The position numbers were made by a program, and so were the translations under genes. A DNA stretch of 64,000 bases from Delphinapterus leucas. Taxonomy: Eukaryota; Chordata; Mammalia; Artiodactyla; Monodontidae. Below are positions 22,870-34,645 of the stretch, piece by piece. The notes beneath the pieces were generated by a model, which searched no databases, was not told where the DNA came from, and saw nothing but the letters and a program-made list of their open reading frames with translations. The DNA lies in NCBI RefSeq assembly GCF_002288925.2, contig NW_022098049.1, forward strand, positions 5,068,112-5,132,111. Reading direction: 5' to 3'. Position 1 is the first letter of the stretch; each line of letters starts with the position of its first letter.

Positions 22870-23075
22870 ATGCAGTATTTACTGAACGCTCACTATGTGC
22901 CACGTCATGGCATACATCTTCTCATTTAAACCTCATAACCTCTCTGCAAAGAACTGTATTCATTTATAGAGTTAGAAACTGGATCTTGGAGATGTTAAGC
23001 AACTTGCCCCAAAACTACTGAGCTACTAAGAAGCACTTGTGATGGAGCTCATACATCTCTAACCTCAAAGGCCAA
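22870..23075 (-). mobile_element. MIR SINE
   Basis: 'tttactgaacgctcactatg', 'tctcatttaaacctcataac' and 'gttaagcaacttgccccaaa' form a near-full MIR in reverse. Confidence 0.85.
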
Positions 23076-23423
23076 GCGGTGATCACAGTTCTACATGCTG
23101 ATCTTGACCTGATTTTCTTTTACAAACTTCAACAGTGGATTGAAACCAGAAATTATTAACAGAGGTTGTCTCCAGGTAGAAGAAGTAAGTGGCTAAATAA
23201 CAGGAATGGGAGAGAAATTCCCATCAGTGTTCTTCTATCTTTGCAATTTTGAAACATGACTTTAGTACTTATTCAAAACAATTAAATTGTCAAAGTTAAT
23301 TTTAAAGTGGATTAACAGAAACATTTAAATAAGAAAAATAAATCTGGTTATTTATGGTTCAAATCAATATAGTGGTCAAATTTAAGAAATATATGTTGAC
23401 AAAGAAAAAAAAGTCTCAAGGAG
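23076..23423. other. Unassigned AT-rich DNA
   Basis: Nothing is recognised. Confidence 0.4.
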
Positions 23424-23520
23424 CAACATTTATTGAATTTTCTTCCCTCTCTCCCTCTCATTTCAATTAAACTCAATAAACACTTATTGAGTAAGTCCTA
23501 CACGTCAATCTGGGAATTAT
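23424..23520 (-). mobile_element. Possible L2 LINE fragment
   Basis: 'aataaacacttattgagtaag' resembles the reverse L2 terminus. Short and uncertain. Confidence 0.4.
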
Positions 23521-23894
23521 ACAACTTTTTTAAATGTTGCTAAGATTGTAGGAGAAAAGAAAAGATTGTAGGTGAAAAATATAATTATTTAGTTTGTATT
23601 ATTTTGTTTATGGGTTTATAAGCTACTTTGAATTCTTTTTCTGAAATAAGGCAAGAAAAATAAATAGAAACGAAATAAAACAAATCTAAAAATCAAGTAT
23701 TGAAATACCATCTTTCTACAAAATTAGAAAACATCATTCATAACGGTAATTTTTTTAACCTACCATTGTCACCTAATACACATAGAAATCACATTTTTCC
23801 CTTTACTTAGAGAAGTCCCATTTACAGACTAAGTAGATTCTACTATAAATGTTAACAATATAACAATGTAAGTGTTTCTTTTATTTTTGTTAAT
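23521..23894. other. Unassigned AT-rich DNA
   Basis: Low-GC sequence with no recognised element. Confidence 0.4.
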
Positions 23895-24122
23895 AGTAAT
23901 TGACATGACATTGAATGATTACTGTGTGCCTGACACTAAGTTAAATATTTTTCATATGTAGTTATTTAATCCTTAGAAGCCCCTGGGAAGTGGATATAAT
24001 TGACCCCATTTTAAAGATGAGAAAACTGGGGCTCAGAGAGGACAGTCTTGTAACTAGAAAGAGGTCAAGCTGGGATTTGAATTCCTCCAATGAAAGACTG
24101 TGCTCTCAATTATTGCATTTTC
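23895..24122 (-). mobile_element. MIR SINE
   Basis: 'gattactgtgtgcctgacac', 'gttatttaatccttagaagc', 'cattttaaagatgagaaaac' and 'gctgggatttgaattcctcc' make a near-complete reversed MIR. Confidence 0.9.
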
Positions 24123-24189
24123 CTGATTTACAAGGATAAATATAGGTTCCAGGATGCCTGGGGAAAGCAAGTGCTCTGTTATTTCTTTT

Positions 24190-24275
24190 CTCTGTTTTTC
24201 TTCCTTTTTGTTGTTGTTGTTTTTGTTTTTTTGGTTTGGGGTTTTTTTGTTTGTTTGTTTTTGTTTGCTTGTTAT
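24190..24275 (+). repeat. T/G-rich low-complexity tract ((TTTG)n/(TTG)n)
   Basis: TTG and TTTG units. Its lack of stop codons in two frames produces long spurious frames on both strands. Confidence 0.85.
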
Positions 24276-25534
24276 TTCTAACCAGGACCCCACTTGGTAC
24301 CAGGTTTTGTTCAGAAATGAGAATGGACATTGACCATCACAGATGGAGATCCACATTCCTAACATGGATTTATTCAAAAGCACCCAGATTTCACAAAAGG
24401 AAATGAGGCATTTTTCCGAGGTGGTGAAACCGTTGCCTTTGTTAGTCACCAATGAAAAAAAATGTTCTGAAAATTCCTCAAAGGTAAAATGTAGCCTTTC
24501 TTCTCCCAAGTTCTGATATGGTCCCAAAAGGAAATAGAAACTTGCATAATGTAGGCCCCAGTGAGTCTTCTTTCACTCTTATTAACTGCAAATCTTTGCC
24601 ACATTTTTCTTTACCAATTAGCTAAATGCTTAAGCTCCTGAGTCACTGGGCCGTCTACTGGTTAGAGCTTGTTCTAGCTCTTCCACCCTCGAATGGAACT
24701 TGCAAGGAATTAGGCACTCCAAAGATCCCACATTCGTGTCGTGAAAACAAGCCAACAATGAAATCAGTCATCACCAAGACGGATGGACAAGCGTGAACAT
24801 TAAGACCAGATAATGCTGAGTCAAGGCCTTCAGATATGTTGCGAGTGGGAAGAAGATAGAAAAATTCTGTTTCTTCATTTATACATGTATGCATTCTTCC
24901 CTCCAAAGGTCTGGATTTCACACTGGTCCTCTTATCCCTGTTACATTCAGGAGCACAGCTGTATTGAGCCTGCTGTTTGAAAATGGGGTCGAACTTCTCT
25001 CCAGCAGTGATGGAGCCAGACACGAGGCCAGCTCTCCTGTTCTGAGTGGCTAAAGGAGTCTCTGAGAGGCCAGAAGTTTGTCAAAGCCACATAGTCCGAG
25101 AAAACCAACAGCGCACTCCCTGAGACATGAAATGACTTTAGCCATAAGTGTGTACAGGAGGTGGGAAATCGGTCTCTTCCAGAAAAGTCACATCTTCAGC
25201 ATAGATTACTTCAATCCACACTACTCAGTTGTGGGAGAGTCTCCCAGTAGGTGCTCCATTAATCACTGTCGTAGAAACCACAGGGAAAAGCTATGAGTAG
25301 CATTCCCGAGCTGTACCTATTGACACAACCTCCTTAGTATAAATATACGACCTTCCACTGATCGGCCCCAAAACAATTTTCCGAAGCTTGCCTCCCCTTC
25401 ACTCATCAGTGAGTAGCTGTCAGAATGTTCACAGTTCCCCAGAAGCTGTATCCTCTCATGCTTCTCTCATTTACATTCTCCGTCATTCCCTGGACACCAT
25501 TATCTTCCTAAAAAATTAAACCTGATTATGCTGT
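24276..25534. other. Unassigned non-coding DNA
   Basis: Unique-looking. It contains a 122-codon minus frame (24655-25023) whose translation I do not recognise; there is no repeat beneath it to explain it, but no positive coding evidence either. Confidence 0.4.
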
Positions 25535-25572
25535 GTGCACGCGCACACACATGCACACATGCACACCCCCCG
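25535..25572 (+). repeat. (CA)n impure microsatellite
   Basis: CACGCG/CACACA/ATGCACAC units. Confidence 0.85.
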
Positions 25573-25589
25573 CATTAATCAGGATCTCC

Positions 25590-26095
25590 ACCTTTGCATG
25601 TAGAATGGGAGTCCAAGCCCATTAAGAAGCCCTTCTCAATCTAACTCCAACCTGCTCCTCTAGCCTCATCTCCGCTATCTTCTTCATCCTCTCCCTTCCC
25701 TGATGTCACCACAAAATCATCTTATATTCCTCACCATTTCCAGAAGCTACCAAGCCCAAACTCAGTACCTTTGTGCACTGCTGCTTCTCCACCGGGTGTT
25801 GTCATCTCTTCTGTCTCTACCGAGCAAACTCCTTCTCACCCTTGATGAACTAGTTCTCATAGCCCCTCTGAGATGCCCCCAGATGGAGTTAAGTTATACC
25901 CTTCCTGTGAGCACACCAAGAAAGAGCAGCATATCTCGCTACTACACGGAAATAGCTTACTTGCCTATCTCCCCATTAATCTGTGTATCTCTAGAAAGCA
26001 GGGATCATTTTCTAATCTATTTCTTAGATTCCCCAGCACCTAGCACAATGCATATCATTTAAGAGTTGCTTAGTACATATTTGTAGAATAAATAA
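25590..26095 (+). mobile_element. L2 LINE 3' region
   Basis: About 500 bp in L2 order: 'ctccaacctgctcctctagc', 'cctcaccatttccagaagct', 'tctctagaaagcagggatca', 'agcacctagcacaatgcata', with a tail 'gtagaataaataataag'. The 119-codon frame inside is a remnant or chance. Confidence 0.7.
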
Positions 26096-26414
26096 TAAGT
26101 GCATTGGGTGACTTGGCATTTGGTGATGATGTTGGCAGTCCTGAAAAGGGTGCACGTGATCAGATAGCCAGGCTCCCCGGCATTGCTGCGGACCCTGTCA
26201 TCAGCTCTGAGAACATCCTCCTCTGCTTCTGAATATCTTGGTCTAGCAAAGACAGCAAAGTCCTAGGGAACAGGAAACAGGAGGCAGTAGCTTCAGGACT
26301 CACTAGGACCTCACACCTGCGCAGATCAGCAGGGGATGCTAGGAGGTGCTGAAATCATCATCTACTTTCCTGAACACGGTAGGACTGAATAAAATGCTCT
26401 GCGTTAAAGCTTGA
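26096..26414. other. Unassigned non-coding DNA
   Basis: Nothing is recognised. Confidence 0.4.
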
Positions 26415-26545
26415 GTACTAACTCCATAAAGCCAAATTATAGAATGCCAAGGCCGAAGAGACCTCGATATCAGCCACTCTATTATGGAGGCAAGAACACT
26501 GAGACTCAGAGAGGGAAAGAATCAGGAACACGAGTCTAAACAATA
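26415..26545 (-). mobile_element. Old mammalian-wide SINE-like fragment
   Basis: 'aattatagaatgccaaggcc', 'gagacctcgatatcagccac' and 'actgagactcagagagggaa' match the same class as 9982-10140. Confidence 0.5.
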
Positions 26546-27044
26546 GATTCACAGGTATGCCACAGATGATGGTAGAAAACAGTCCCTAGTAGAAGAAAGG
26601 GAGCATCTGTTTAAAGTGCTAGCTTTTCTCTGCTTGCCGAAGAAGCACTCAGGCACAGCCCTGAGCCACTGGGCTCTGCACTGGATCCCAGCTCCCCATG
26701 TAGGGCAGAGCAGATCTGGGAAGCTGCTGTGGACCTTGGCAGCTCTCACTGTGCCTGTGGAACACTGACATTTCTGTTGGGGGTGACTAAGAGAGAAGAT
26801 TTGCCTTGGTTAGAAATTAGTCAGATGGCATTTCCTTAGGCTTTGCTTTCATTTCTCAGTGAAATGTTGAAATGCATGAAGCACTTGGTCCTCCTGTCAG
26901 ATTATTTCATTAATGATCTATAGTTACTGCATAGTTTCCAGAAGCCTCTAGGGCAAGAGAACTTGATGATGGTGGGTGTCTCCAAAGACCAGGAAAGGTC
27001 CCACAGGTGCTAACTAGGGGGCCTCAGGAGAACTCATGACAAGT
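26546..27044. other. Unassigned non-coding DNA
   Basis: Nothing is recognised. Confidence 0.4.
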
Positions 27045-27132
27045 CCTAGATCCTGATTTTCTCACTTGTAAAATGAAGGGCTTTGACCAGATACCCTTTG
27101 GGTCTCCTTCCTGCTCTGAGAATCCTTAAGGT
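27045..27132 (+). mobile_element. MIR-like SINE fragment
   Basis: 'ttttctcacttgtaaaatga' followed by 'gaccagataccctttgggtc' fits an old MIR subfamily end. Confidence 0.5.
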
Positions 27133-27149
27133 CTCCGAGGCCACTCATG

Positions 27150-28590
27150 AACTGTCATTCACTTAGCACATTTTCCTCTTGCCTCTTGTGTGTTGGGCTG
27201 TGTGGTTGGTCCCCAGAAGGGAATGACACCAAGACCGACTTGGTTCTTGCCATCATGGAACTCCAGGTCTGGCGGAGAATAGACAGACAATAAACCACTG
27301 GAAAACACACATTAAAGATTGTTACCAATCATTATGAAAGAAATAATGAGGTTCTGAGGTATTCTGTTCCATAGCATAAGGAATTACACACATGTAATTC
27401 CTTATGTGATGGAGGGGGGCACTCATTTTAGATGGAAGGTCAGGAATGTCTTCTCTTAAGAAGGGGCTTCTAAGCTGAGACTTAAAGGATAAAAAGCTAG
27501 CAAATAAAAAATTAAGGCTTCAGCTTTCGAGGCAGAGAGAACAGAATGTGCAAGAGGCTGAAGGGGGAAAAAAAGTTTGGCTTGTCAGAGACACTGAAAG
27601 AAGACGCGTGTGACTGTTGGACAGTGAATAAAGGAATGGAGGGGGATTGTATAAAATGAGGTGAGAAGGGGAGGAGGTAGGCACGAGAAGGTCAGAATGT
27701 AGGTTTCCATATCACTGCAAGGGAGTTCATTAAGTGAGAAGGTAACACAACGTGGTTTACAGTTTGACTCTGATGGCTGTTTGGGGAACAACCCGAATTG
27801 AGGCCTGCACAGGTGAGAGCTATTTCAGGAGGCTATTGAAGGAGACCTGGTACGAAATGACTGTGGTCAAGTTGAGGTGGAAAAAGGTAGATGAGTTTGA
27901 TTGATATTTTGGAGAAGGCATTGACAGAACCTCTTGATGGATTGGTGTTTGGGTAGTCATTTGCGGGGGAAAGGGGGGCGACCACTGAGTTAGGGGCTAA
28001 GTACAATGAGCGGAGAAGCGTGAAGAGGACGCGGCCCCATGTCCAGACCCTTAGGAGCTCACAGTTCACATAATTGTCACAGAAGCAGGTGAGTTTCAAT
28101 AATTCCAACAGCAATCTGTTGTACAATAGAGTTACAATAGATACATTCTTTTGTTTTCACAACACAGAGGAGAGAGGCATCTGTAACAGAGGAGGAGGAA
28201 AAGGTTTCACAAAGGAGTAGGGCTGTGAGCTGGGCCGTGAAAGATAGGCTCTGGTTTAACGAGCAGAGGAGGGAGAAAAAAAACACTAGAAGGAGTGAGA
28301 GCAGAGCCAGCGTGGTATGAAAACACATGCTGTGATTCAGGAACCATGAGTGGTATTAGACTTGGGCCAACTTGATGAGTGTGTTAGAAAGACGAGATTG
28401 GAAATGTAGGCTTGAGGTTGGATTTTGGCGGGTTTGAAACTCTACTGGGGAGGTCTGCATTCATTAAGCATTTTAGAGTGACATTATCAGTTCTAATATT
28501 GGAAAGATAATTCTGGGGATGAGACCTATGATGGTGTAGGATTAGCCTAATCACTGAGTCGTTTGAAACTGGAATGTGTTTCCAAGTTAC
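27150..28590 (-). mobile_element. L2 LINE, extended 3' portion
   Basis: The reverse-complement L2 text continues for about 1.4 kb: 'aactccaggtctggcggaga', 'agacagacaataaaccactg', 'gatggaaggtcaggaatgtc', 'cagagagaacagaatgtgca' and 'attatcagttctaatattgg'. A perfect 14-bp inverted repeat lies inside (27375-27406). It may be two copies of L2 joined. Confidence 0.65.
27375..27406. repeat. Perfect 14-bp inverted repeat, 4-nt loop
   Basis: CATAAGGAATTACA (27375-27388) pairs exactly with TGTAATTCCTTATG (27393-27406) across CACA. Confidence 0.97.
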
Positions 28591-28694
28591 TCTAGAACTC
28601 CTGTTACTGAGGCACGAGCAGGGAGCTGACACATCACCCCTTTTGCCACGTCTGTGCTCTCAACCGACTCAACAATGAAACAAAAGGGTATTAT

Positions 28695-28825
28695 TAATAT
28701 CAAACAGCTATAGAGATTTACCTTGTGCCAGGCACTGTTCTAAATGCTTTATGTATATTAACTCATTAAATCCTTACAACACTAATGGAGCAGGTAACAG
28801 AGGAGGGATTTGAATCTTAGCTGTT
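28695..28825 (-). mobile_element. MIR SINE fragment
   Basis: 'taccttgtgccaggcactgt', 'taactcattaaatccttaca' and 'gagggatttgaatcttagct'. Confidence 0.8.
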
Positions 28826-30264
28826 GGAGGCCATCACCTATGCCCTCACCCATAACGTCTTTCTGCCTCTGGATGAATGTAACATGAAAATATTACCTTC
28901 ATTGTACAAAACATTGCTTTGGAAAGTGGTTTTATACCTGCAGGCAAGTGGACTTTCCTCATCTAAACCCCAGAAGCATCTGCTTCTGGGCATAGATGTG
29001 CCTGCCCGATACATTGGGATAGACTTACCTATCAGGCAGAGGGAACGCTGGAATATCCCAGGTTTCAGCAATAACTGTTTCATAAAATTCCCTGCATGAC
29101 CAAGAACAATGGCAAATGTTGTGCTCTCTGAGCACTCCATTCCTGGACAGTGTGGGTCATACTGAAGGAACTAGGTTACATGTGCCTGGGTTCCCCTCCC
29201 AGACTCCCAAATTATATTAAACATTCCTCCTCTGGGGAGTAACAGTTTCCCCTCCGAGAGAGATAAGACTGGTATGTTAGCACGAGAGAACTTATCCCCC
29301 CATGGAAGGGGACACCAAGGACAAAGAAACTCAACTCTGATATCTAGCAAGTTTGATTCTACTTAAAAGTGATATATAGTTTGATGCAATAGAATACAAT
29401 ATACTTAGCACTAAAATTATGGTGGAGGGAAATCAACATTTTTGATGTGCTATATTCAGTAAATGGACAAAATATTCATTGCCTACTGTGAGTCCAACAT
29501 TATAATTAGAGGCATCATTAAAAATATTCGAGATCTTTATAGAATCAAAGTATAAATCCCCCATTGAACCACAAGTCCTGAATAATTCCCAATAAGCAAA
29601 TTTATTATACCTAGAGATAATTTTGTCTTCTTTCTGTTGTGGTATGTTTATCAAAAAAAATTGAGACATCAAGGGAAATAAGAACAGTTCAGACCATGGA
29701 AACCATAGGCTTATAGAAATGTTAAAATCAACACATTCCAAAGATGTGTGCCCCATGCCTTGATGTTGAATGTGACAGGTGGCATACAATTAGTGGTTAG
29801 AATCCTTTGTACTGAGGAGATAAATCCAAATTAAAAATATTTTTTCACTAAAGAGTGGAAAATTTATTAAAAAGAGTCCCCAAATTTATTAAAAATTAAG
29901 AAAAGAAGATTGGATAACATTAGATGACTGGCAGTTGGGAACGTTGGGATTACACAATACTAGCATATCATCACACGATCATTTGTGATAAATAAAAAGG
30001 TGAAGTGTATACACACACATTTATGGAAGCTCGTTGTAGAACAATGGCAAATCGTCCTTGTCTACAGCCTTCCCGACTGAGGAAAAAGTAACAATAATCA
30101 AGAATCGTATGAGCTTCCTTTCAGTTGTAAAAAATCACAATAAAGCATAGCTCTAGAGTTCGTGCTTGCTTGAAACTTTCCTGCTACTGGAGGTGAGAGA
30201 TTATCAGTAAGAATCTGGTGTAAAGAAAGAGGCAGGGGAGGTATTAAAGTTCAGTGCAAAATGG
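28826..30264. other. Unassigned non-coding DNA
   Basis: About 1.4 kb with no recognised repeat. Frames at 28838-29140 (minus, 100 codons), 28824-29099 (plus) and 29433-29789 (minus, 118 codons) show no known domain. Confidence 0.4.
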
Positions 30265-30445
30265 TTGCCAGGGAGAACCCACGGAATTAGGAGTCAGCAG
30301 GCATTGTCCTGCCACCTGCTGACCTTGGGTGAGCCTGGTCAAGTCATTTCAGCTTCGTACATGTCAGTTTCCTAATTGAAAACTAAGGGAAGTTGCTTCA
30401 AATTGTCTCTGAGTCCCTTTCATCTTGAAGATACCAGCATCTTAA
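30265..30445 (+). mobile_element. MIR SINE
   Basis: 'ctgctgaccttgggtgagcc', 'ggtcaagtcatttcagcttc' and 'tgtctctgagtccctttcat' are an old MIR subfamily in order. Confidence 0.7.
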
Positions 30446-31607
30446 GCACAGTTTCTAGAAGTCCAACTGACACATCTGTCAACTCCCTGTATAATATGAC
30501 TTTAAAAAAAAAATGCGGTTTGATTATACAAATTATCATTCAGTCTTCCCATATCCATAAGAGAGATGATAAATGGCCAATATCAGTAGATCAGTAGCAT
30601 CAGTTAATAATAAACAATAAATGAAGTTTTGTGACATAGACACCCCCAAGCTATTAGATTGTTATCTTAATGATCCCTCAGTGTGGGAGAATGGACAGAA
30701 AATATGTTTATTTCCTTTCTTGAACATTACTGAGCCACATTCCATATAATTCAATATAATTAAATTAACAAATTAATACATCTCTAACTGGCCGATGTCA
30801 GTTTCTCCCAGACACAGGAAAGACAGATACACATGTTTTTAGAATCTGTCTTGTTATTTTCAATATGATCTATTTAACTAAGTATCCAACAGGCTGGATG
30901 GATTAATATGGAAATACCCAAGGCAATAATCTAAAATGTACAATATAAAACATTAGATTTTAAGAAAACCTTAGACCTTTTTTCTAAGGCAATTCTTTTA
31001 CCTTTGTGGTTGAAATTCTAATCTGCCACTTCCTCTTATGAAGATCAGGATGTTACAAACAAAGATGTCAAAAGGTAACCCTAAGCTTCCACAGTGAAGA
31101 ATCAAAGTAAATCAAATAATGTAAAAAGATAAATAAATTTCTGGTGTCATAAGTCCTACCACTTGGACTTGAACACAGTGTGACCATGGAGTACAACTTA
31201 AAAATAGGTCCTTAATCTTAATTAATATTGATTATAAAAAGATAAAAAAAAAAAACAGGTCACTCAAATTGGATTGTAAGGTTCTTATACAAGCAGTCCT
31301 CAATCACATAACATTTGCCATGAAGCAATTAACAAATACTCCCGTGTTATTGCTGTTGAGGGAAGTGGGATGAGAGAAGGGGACATTTAATGGTACTGTG
31401 CAGAAATATGCCTTCATTTTTCTAAGATGCAGGGTATTTATTTTTAACATGGGCTATATTGGAAGTGATATTTTTCAGCAAAAAAACAAGCTGAAAATAA
31501 TAACCTACTGCTGGAGAGTACAGAATGTGGCTCTAACAGAAGAACAAGCATCCCTGCAACAAACAGAAAACAGACTCAACATACATGAGAGAGACAGAGT
31601 TAAAGCT
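30446..31607. other. Unassigned AT-rich DNA
   Basis: No recognised element, only short A-runs (for example 31242-31256). Confidence 0.4.
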
Positions 31608-31720
31608 AAGATGGCCAACGGTTCCAGTTTCCCAGGACTGTCCAGGCTTCAACACTGAAAGTCCAATGTTCCCAGAAACCCTTCAGTTCTGGGTAAACCA
31701 GGACAGTTGGCTTCCCCAGT
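31608..31720. mobile_element. Palindromic MITE-like DNA transposon relic
   Basis: The sequence is self-complementary in broad outline: 'gatggccaacggttcc' at the left pairs loosely with 'gacagttggcttcccc' at the right. Between them 'cactgaaagtccaatgttcc' and 'gttctgggtaaaccaggaca' match an old family whose consensus reads 'gactttcagtgctaaaaccg...accaactcgtccc'. I am not certain of the family name. Confidence 0.6.
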
Positions 31721-32132
31721 TGCAGCATCTTGCAGCCATTCTGTAACAAGCAAAGATCAAGAGACTTTGTCATCAGTGACACAAGCCTTGAGAGCTAGAA
31801 GCATGAAGCCAATATAGATGCTATAAATCAAAAGAAGTGCTGGACACACAGGAGCCGCCAGGACCAAACTGAGATGGTCCCCTTAACTACGCTGGTTAAG
31901 GACATTGGTAATTGTCTAGCAAGGAAGAAACAGTGACTAAACTGTGAACCCATTACATAGTCTCTCTAGTGTCCTGTATGTAGGTATGTGAAGCTGAAGT
32001 GATCAAAGCCTGATTCACATGGCCCCAATCCATCCTCTGCCCAGGCAGACATGGCACATTTGTCAAAGAACTCTTCTCGTTCATCTTTGGTTCAACGGGG
32101 ACACAGAATTTGCTCAAGACATGGCCCTAGAC
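31721..32132. other. Unassigned non-coding DNA
   Basis: Nothing is recognised. Confidence 0.4.
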
Positions 32133-32280
32133 CAGAGCTTCTCAAATTGGAATCACCTTGGGATCTTGTTGAAATGCAAATTTTGATTAGGTAGAAGGGG
32201 GTTAGGAGGGACTTGAAAGTCTGTACTTCTAACCAGCCCCCAGGTGAGCTCCACAGACCACACTGTGAGTGGCAAGGCTG
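32133..32280 (+). mobile_element. MER5-type hAT-Charlie element
   Basis: 'cagagcttctcaaattggaa', 'tcaccttgggatcttgttga', 'cagcccccaggtgagctcca' and 'gaccacactgtgagtggcaa' match MER5A/5B. The element is nonautonomous and ancient. Confidence 0.88.
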
Positions 32281-32339
32281 CAAGCCCCAGTAACCAACCA
32301 GACTGGGAGGAAGCAAGATGAAATATATATTTGACATAC

Positions 32340-32460
32340 CTTACCTATAGTAATAATCCCTACCTCACAGGGCCGTTCTGCGGATTGACTGAAATAAGCC
32401 ATAGCAAGTTCCTAACGTGGTGCCTGGCACATAAACCACGTTTAGTTCTCATTCCAAGGG
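32340..32460 (+). mobile_element. MIR SINE 3' part
   Basis: 'ctacctcacagggccgttct' and 'aacgtggtgcctggcacata' are in MIR order. Confidence 0.75.
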
Positions 32461-32644
32461 GTGGGTTCATTCTTAACCAATAACCAATTGGCTAAAAAAT
32501 TCAATTCATATTAAAACTTCAGACAACCTGGTTTGCAGAAGCCAATGAGAAGGGCGGGCTTATTAATATGTATCCACTCAGTTTTGGCTTTCATGGATAG
32601 CAAGGCATCTGCACAGCGAGATTCAGAGGTGGTCTAGTCTAGTG

Positions 32645-32825
32645 CAGGGACTCCCAGGCCTGTCTGTACAGTAGGATCACATGGACAGCTTGTAAAAAGG
32701 TATGAGTACCAGGACCTCACCCACCATCAATTGAATCTGAACCTCTGGAAGCCATGTCTAGGCTTCCCACAGCATAGACGATTCCCAGGTTATTCTAAAG
32801 TGCAATCAAGTTTGAGAACCATAGA
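32645..32825 (+). mobile_element. MER5A hAT-Charlie element
   Basis: It starts 'cagggactcccagg' and ends 'agtttgagaaccatag', with 'tcaattgaatctgaacctct' between. Divergence is moderate. Confidence 0.8.
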
Positions 32826-33244
32826 CATAAAGGAACCAGAGCTGCGTAGGTTGAATCTCAGTTCTGCTCTGGCGAACTTTCCAAGCCTCATTTTCTTAAC
32901 TGGAAAAATAATTATAATAGAAGTAACAATATTGCCTACCTCAAAATGTTGCTTTGAGTGTTTGACAAAGTAATTTATGTCAATCCCTTATAACAGTTAT
33001 GAGTTATGACCGTAATGCATGCCTTTTGTCTCTATCTGGATGAGTAGATGGTAAGTGAAAATTATAATCAAGAGCTAGTGTCTAAGTAAGAATTAGCCCT
33101 TAAAGAATTCTATAATAAGGTCTGTTTCAATCCAGGATGCTACATCATATATGAGCATTATTTTAGGCATGGTAATTTGACAATTTAGCCTATGCCCATA
33201 AGCACATACTGTTTATCAGCCACTAAACTATATGAAAGGCAAAG
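32826..33244. other. Mostly unassigned; MIR-like phrase at 32865-33000
   Basis: 'ctcattttcttaactggaaaaataattataa' in worn form resembles a MIR. Otherwise nothing is recognised. Confidence 0.4.
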
Positions 33245-33478
33245 AGGTCTAGTAGGAAATCGATTCAATATGAATTGTTGCTTTACCACTTACTAAATAT
33301 GTGACCTTGAGCAAGTTACTCTACCCGTCTCCAGCCTGTTTCCCTGTCTGTCAATGGGGTTGTTGCTGATACCTCCCACTTAAGAATTTTTTTAAAGAGT
33401 GAGTGAGATTATCAATGTGAAGAATCTGGTACAGCACCTTGCACTGAATAGGAGCTTACTAAGTGTTATTTCCCCATG
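33245..33478 (+). mobile_element. MIR SINE, near full length
   Basis: 'accacttactaaatatgtga', 'ccttgagcaagttactctac', 'gtttccctgtctgtcaatgg' and 'acagcaccttgcactgaata' are in order. Confidence 0.88.
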
Positions 33479-34264
33479 TCACCTGAGTGGTGTGAGGGTA
33501 CAAGAATTAATAAGATACCCATCCCAGCTTTCACAGTCCACTTGAGAAGGTAGGAAACAGAGGCATACCTACTTCTTTAAAATCAGTGCATTAGAGACAT
33601 ACAATGAGCAAGAGCCAGTATCTATTTATAGGAAGTTGTTCATCATGTTTATGTGCTCCGTTCCTTGACAGGGTACATCTGGGGAACTTCAGAGTTTTCT
33701 GTGGTTGGTCAGTGTTTTGATTTTTGGTTTGTGGGGTTTGGTTGGTTTCATTTTGTTAGAGTTTCGAAAGCAGACATGATTTGGCAGAGGTTTAGAGTAG
33801 TGGCTGTGCCTCGCTTTTGATGTCTTTGAGGACACCCAGTCCCTGAGGGCTTGGACGATGTCCTTCTGTAGACTGTATCTTCTAACAAACAGTGAGGCAG
33901 ATTGTGAGCATTAAACAGCGTCGCTCCAGATTACGTAAGAGGCCATCCTTCAGAAAGCAGAGTGAGTTAGTGTGAGAAGAAGAAAAAAAGAAAACCAGTG
34001 CGTTCCACATGAATTTTGTTCAACTTCACTTGACAAGGGGCAAAAGTGATTAGGGGGTTAATAGAGAAACCTGAAATTAATCCTGTAATTTACTTAGAAC
34101 CCGGAAGAAGTCTTAAACCTGATGTCTCCCAGATAAACTGGTGATGGTGACGTGAGGTTGGTAATGATGACCCGTTGGAAATAAAATTGTTGACCCAGGA
34201 CCGAGGAGACATGGGTTGAGTTCCCATTTACATCCCTAACTAGATGTTTAATTGCATTAAATAT
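33479..34264. other. Unassigned non-coding DNA
   Basis: T/G-rich stretch near 33715-33760. Nothing else is recognised. Confidence 0.4.
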
Positions 34265-34470
34265 CATTTAACATTTAAGTGACACTATAATTTACAAAGA
34301 ATCTTACCACCGTCTCATTCGATTCTTATATTCCTCTGTAATATTACTGTCCTTATTTCACAGGTAAGTCAAGGCTCAGGGTTTGTAAGTAATCAAGGCT
34401 TAGGTACTTAGCTAGTCCAAAGCAGCACCCTCCAGGCACCCCGGCTGTGTCTTGACTATACTCTTCCCAC
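34265..34470 (-). mobile_element. MIR SINE
   Basis: Reversed MIR: 'tgtccttatttcacaggtaa', 'gtcaaggctcagggtttgta' and 'cttagctagtccaaagcagc'. Confidence 0.7.
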
Positions 34471-34484
34471 TAAAAATTAGCCAT

Positions 34485-34645
34485 GTCAATGTTAGACAAG
34501 TCACTTTCCTGTCTGTGCCTCAATCTCTTCATATCTTGGCCTTGCTTACCTCACAGTGATAATATGATCAAAATATGAGTTAAGAAAGGAAAAGAGCTTT
34601 GAACGTACAAAGTTCTGTACAAGCCTGGAGTATTATTAGGAGAGC
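34485..34645 (+). mobile_element. MIR SINE
   Basis: 'gacaagtcactttcctgtct', 'gtgcctcaatctcttcatat' and 'cttacctcacagtgataata'. It lies head-to-head with the reversed MIR just upstream. Confidence 0.75.

Noticed and set aside
24054..24527. 157-codon minus-strand open frame
   Set aside because: It spans the end of a reversed MIR and a T/G-rich tract that reads as Lys/Asn/Gln repeats. No domain is present.
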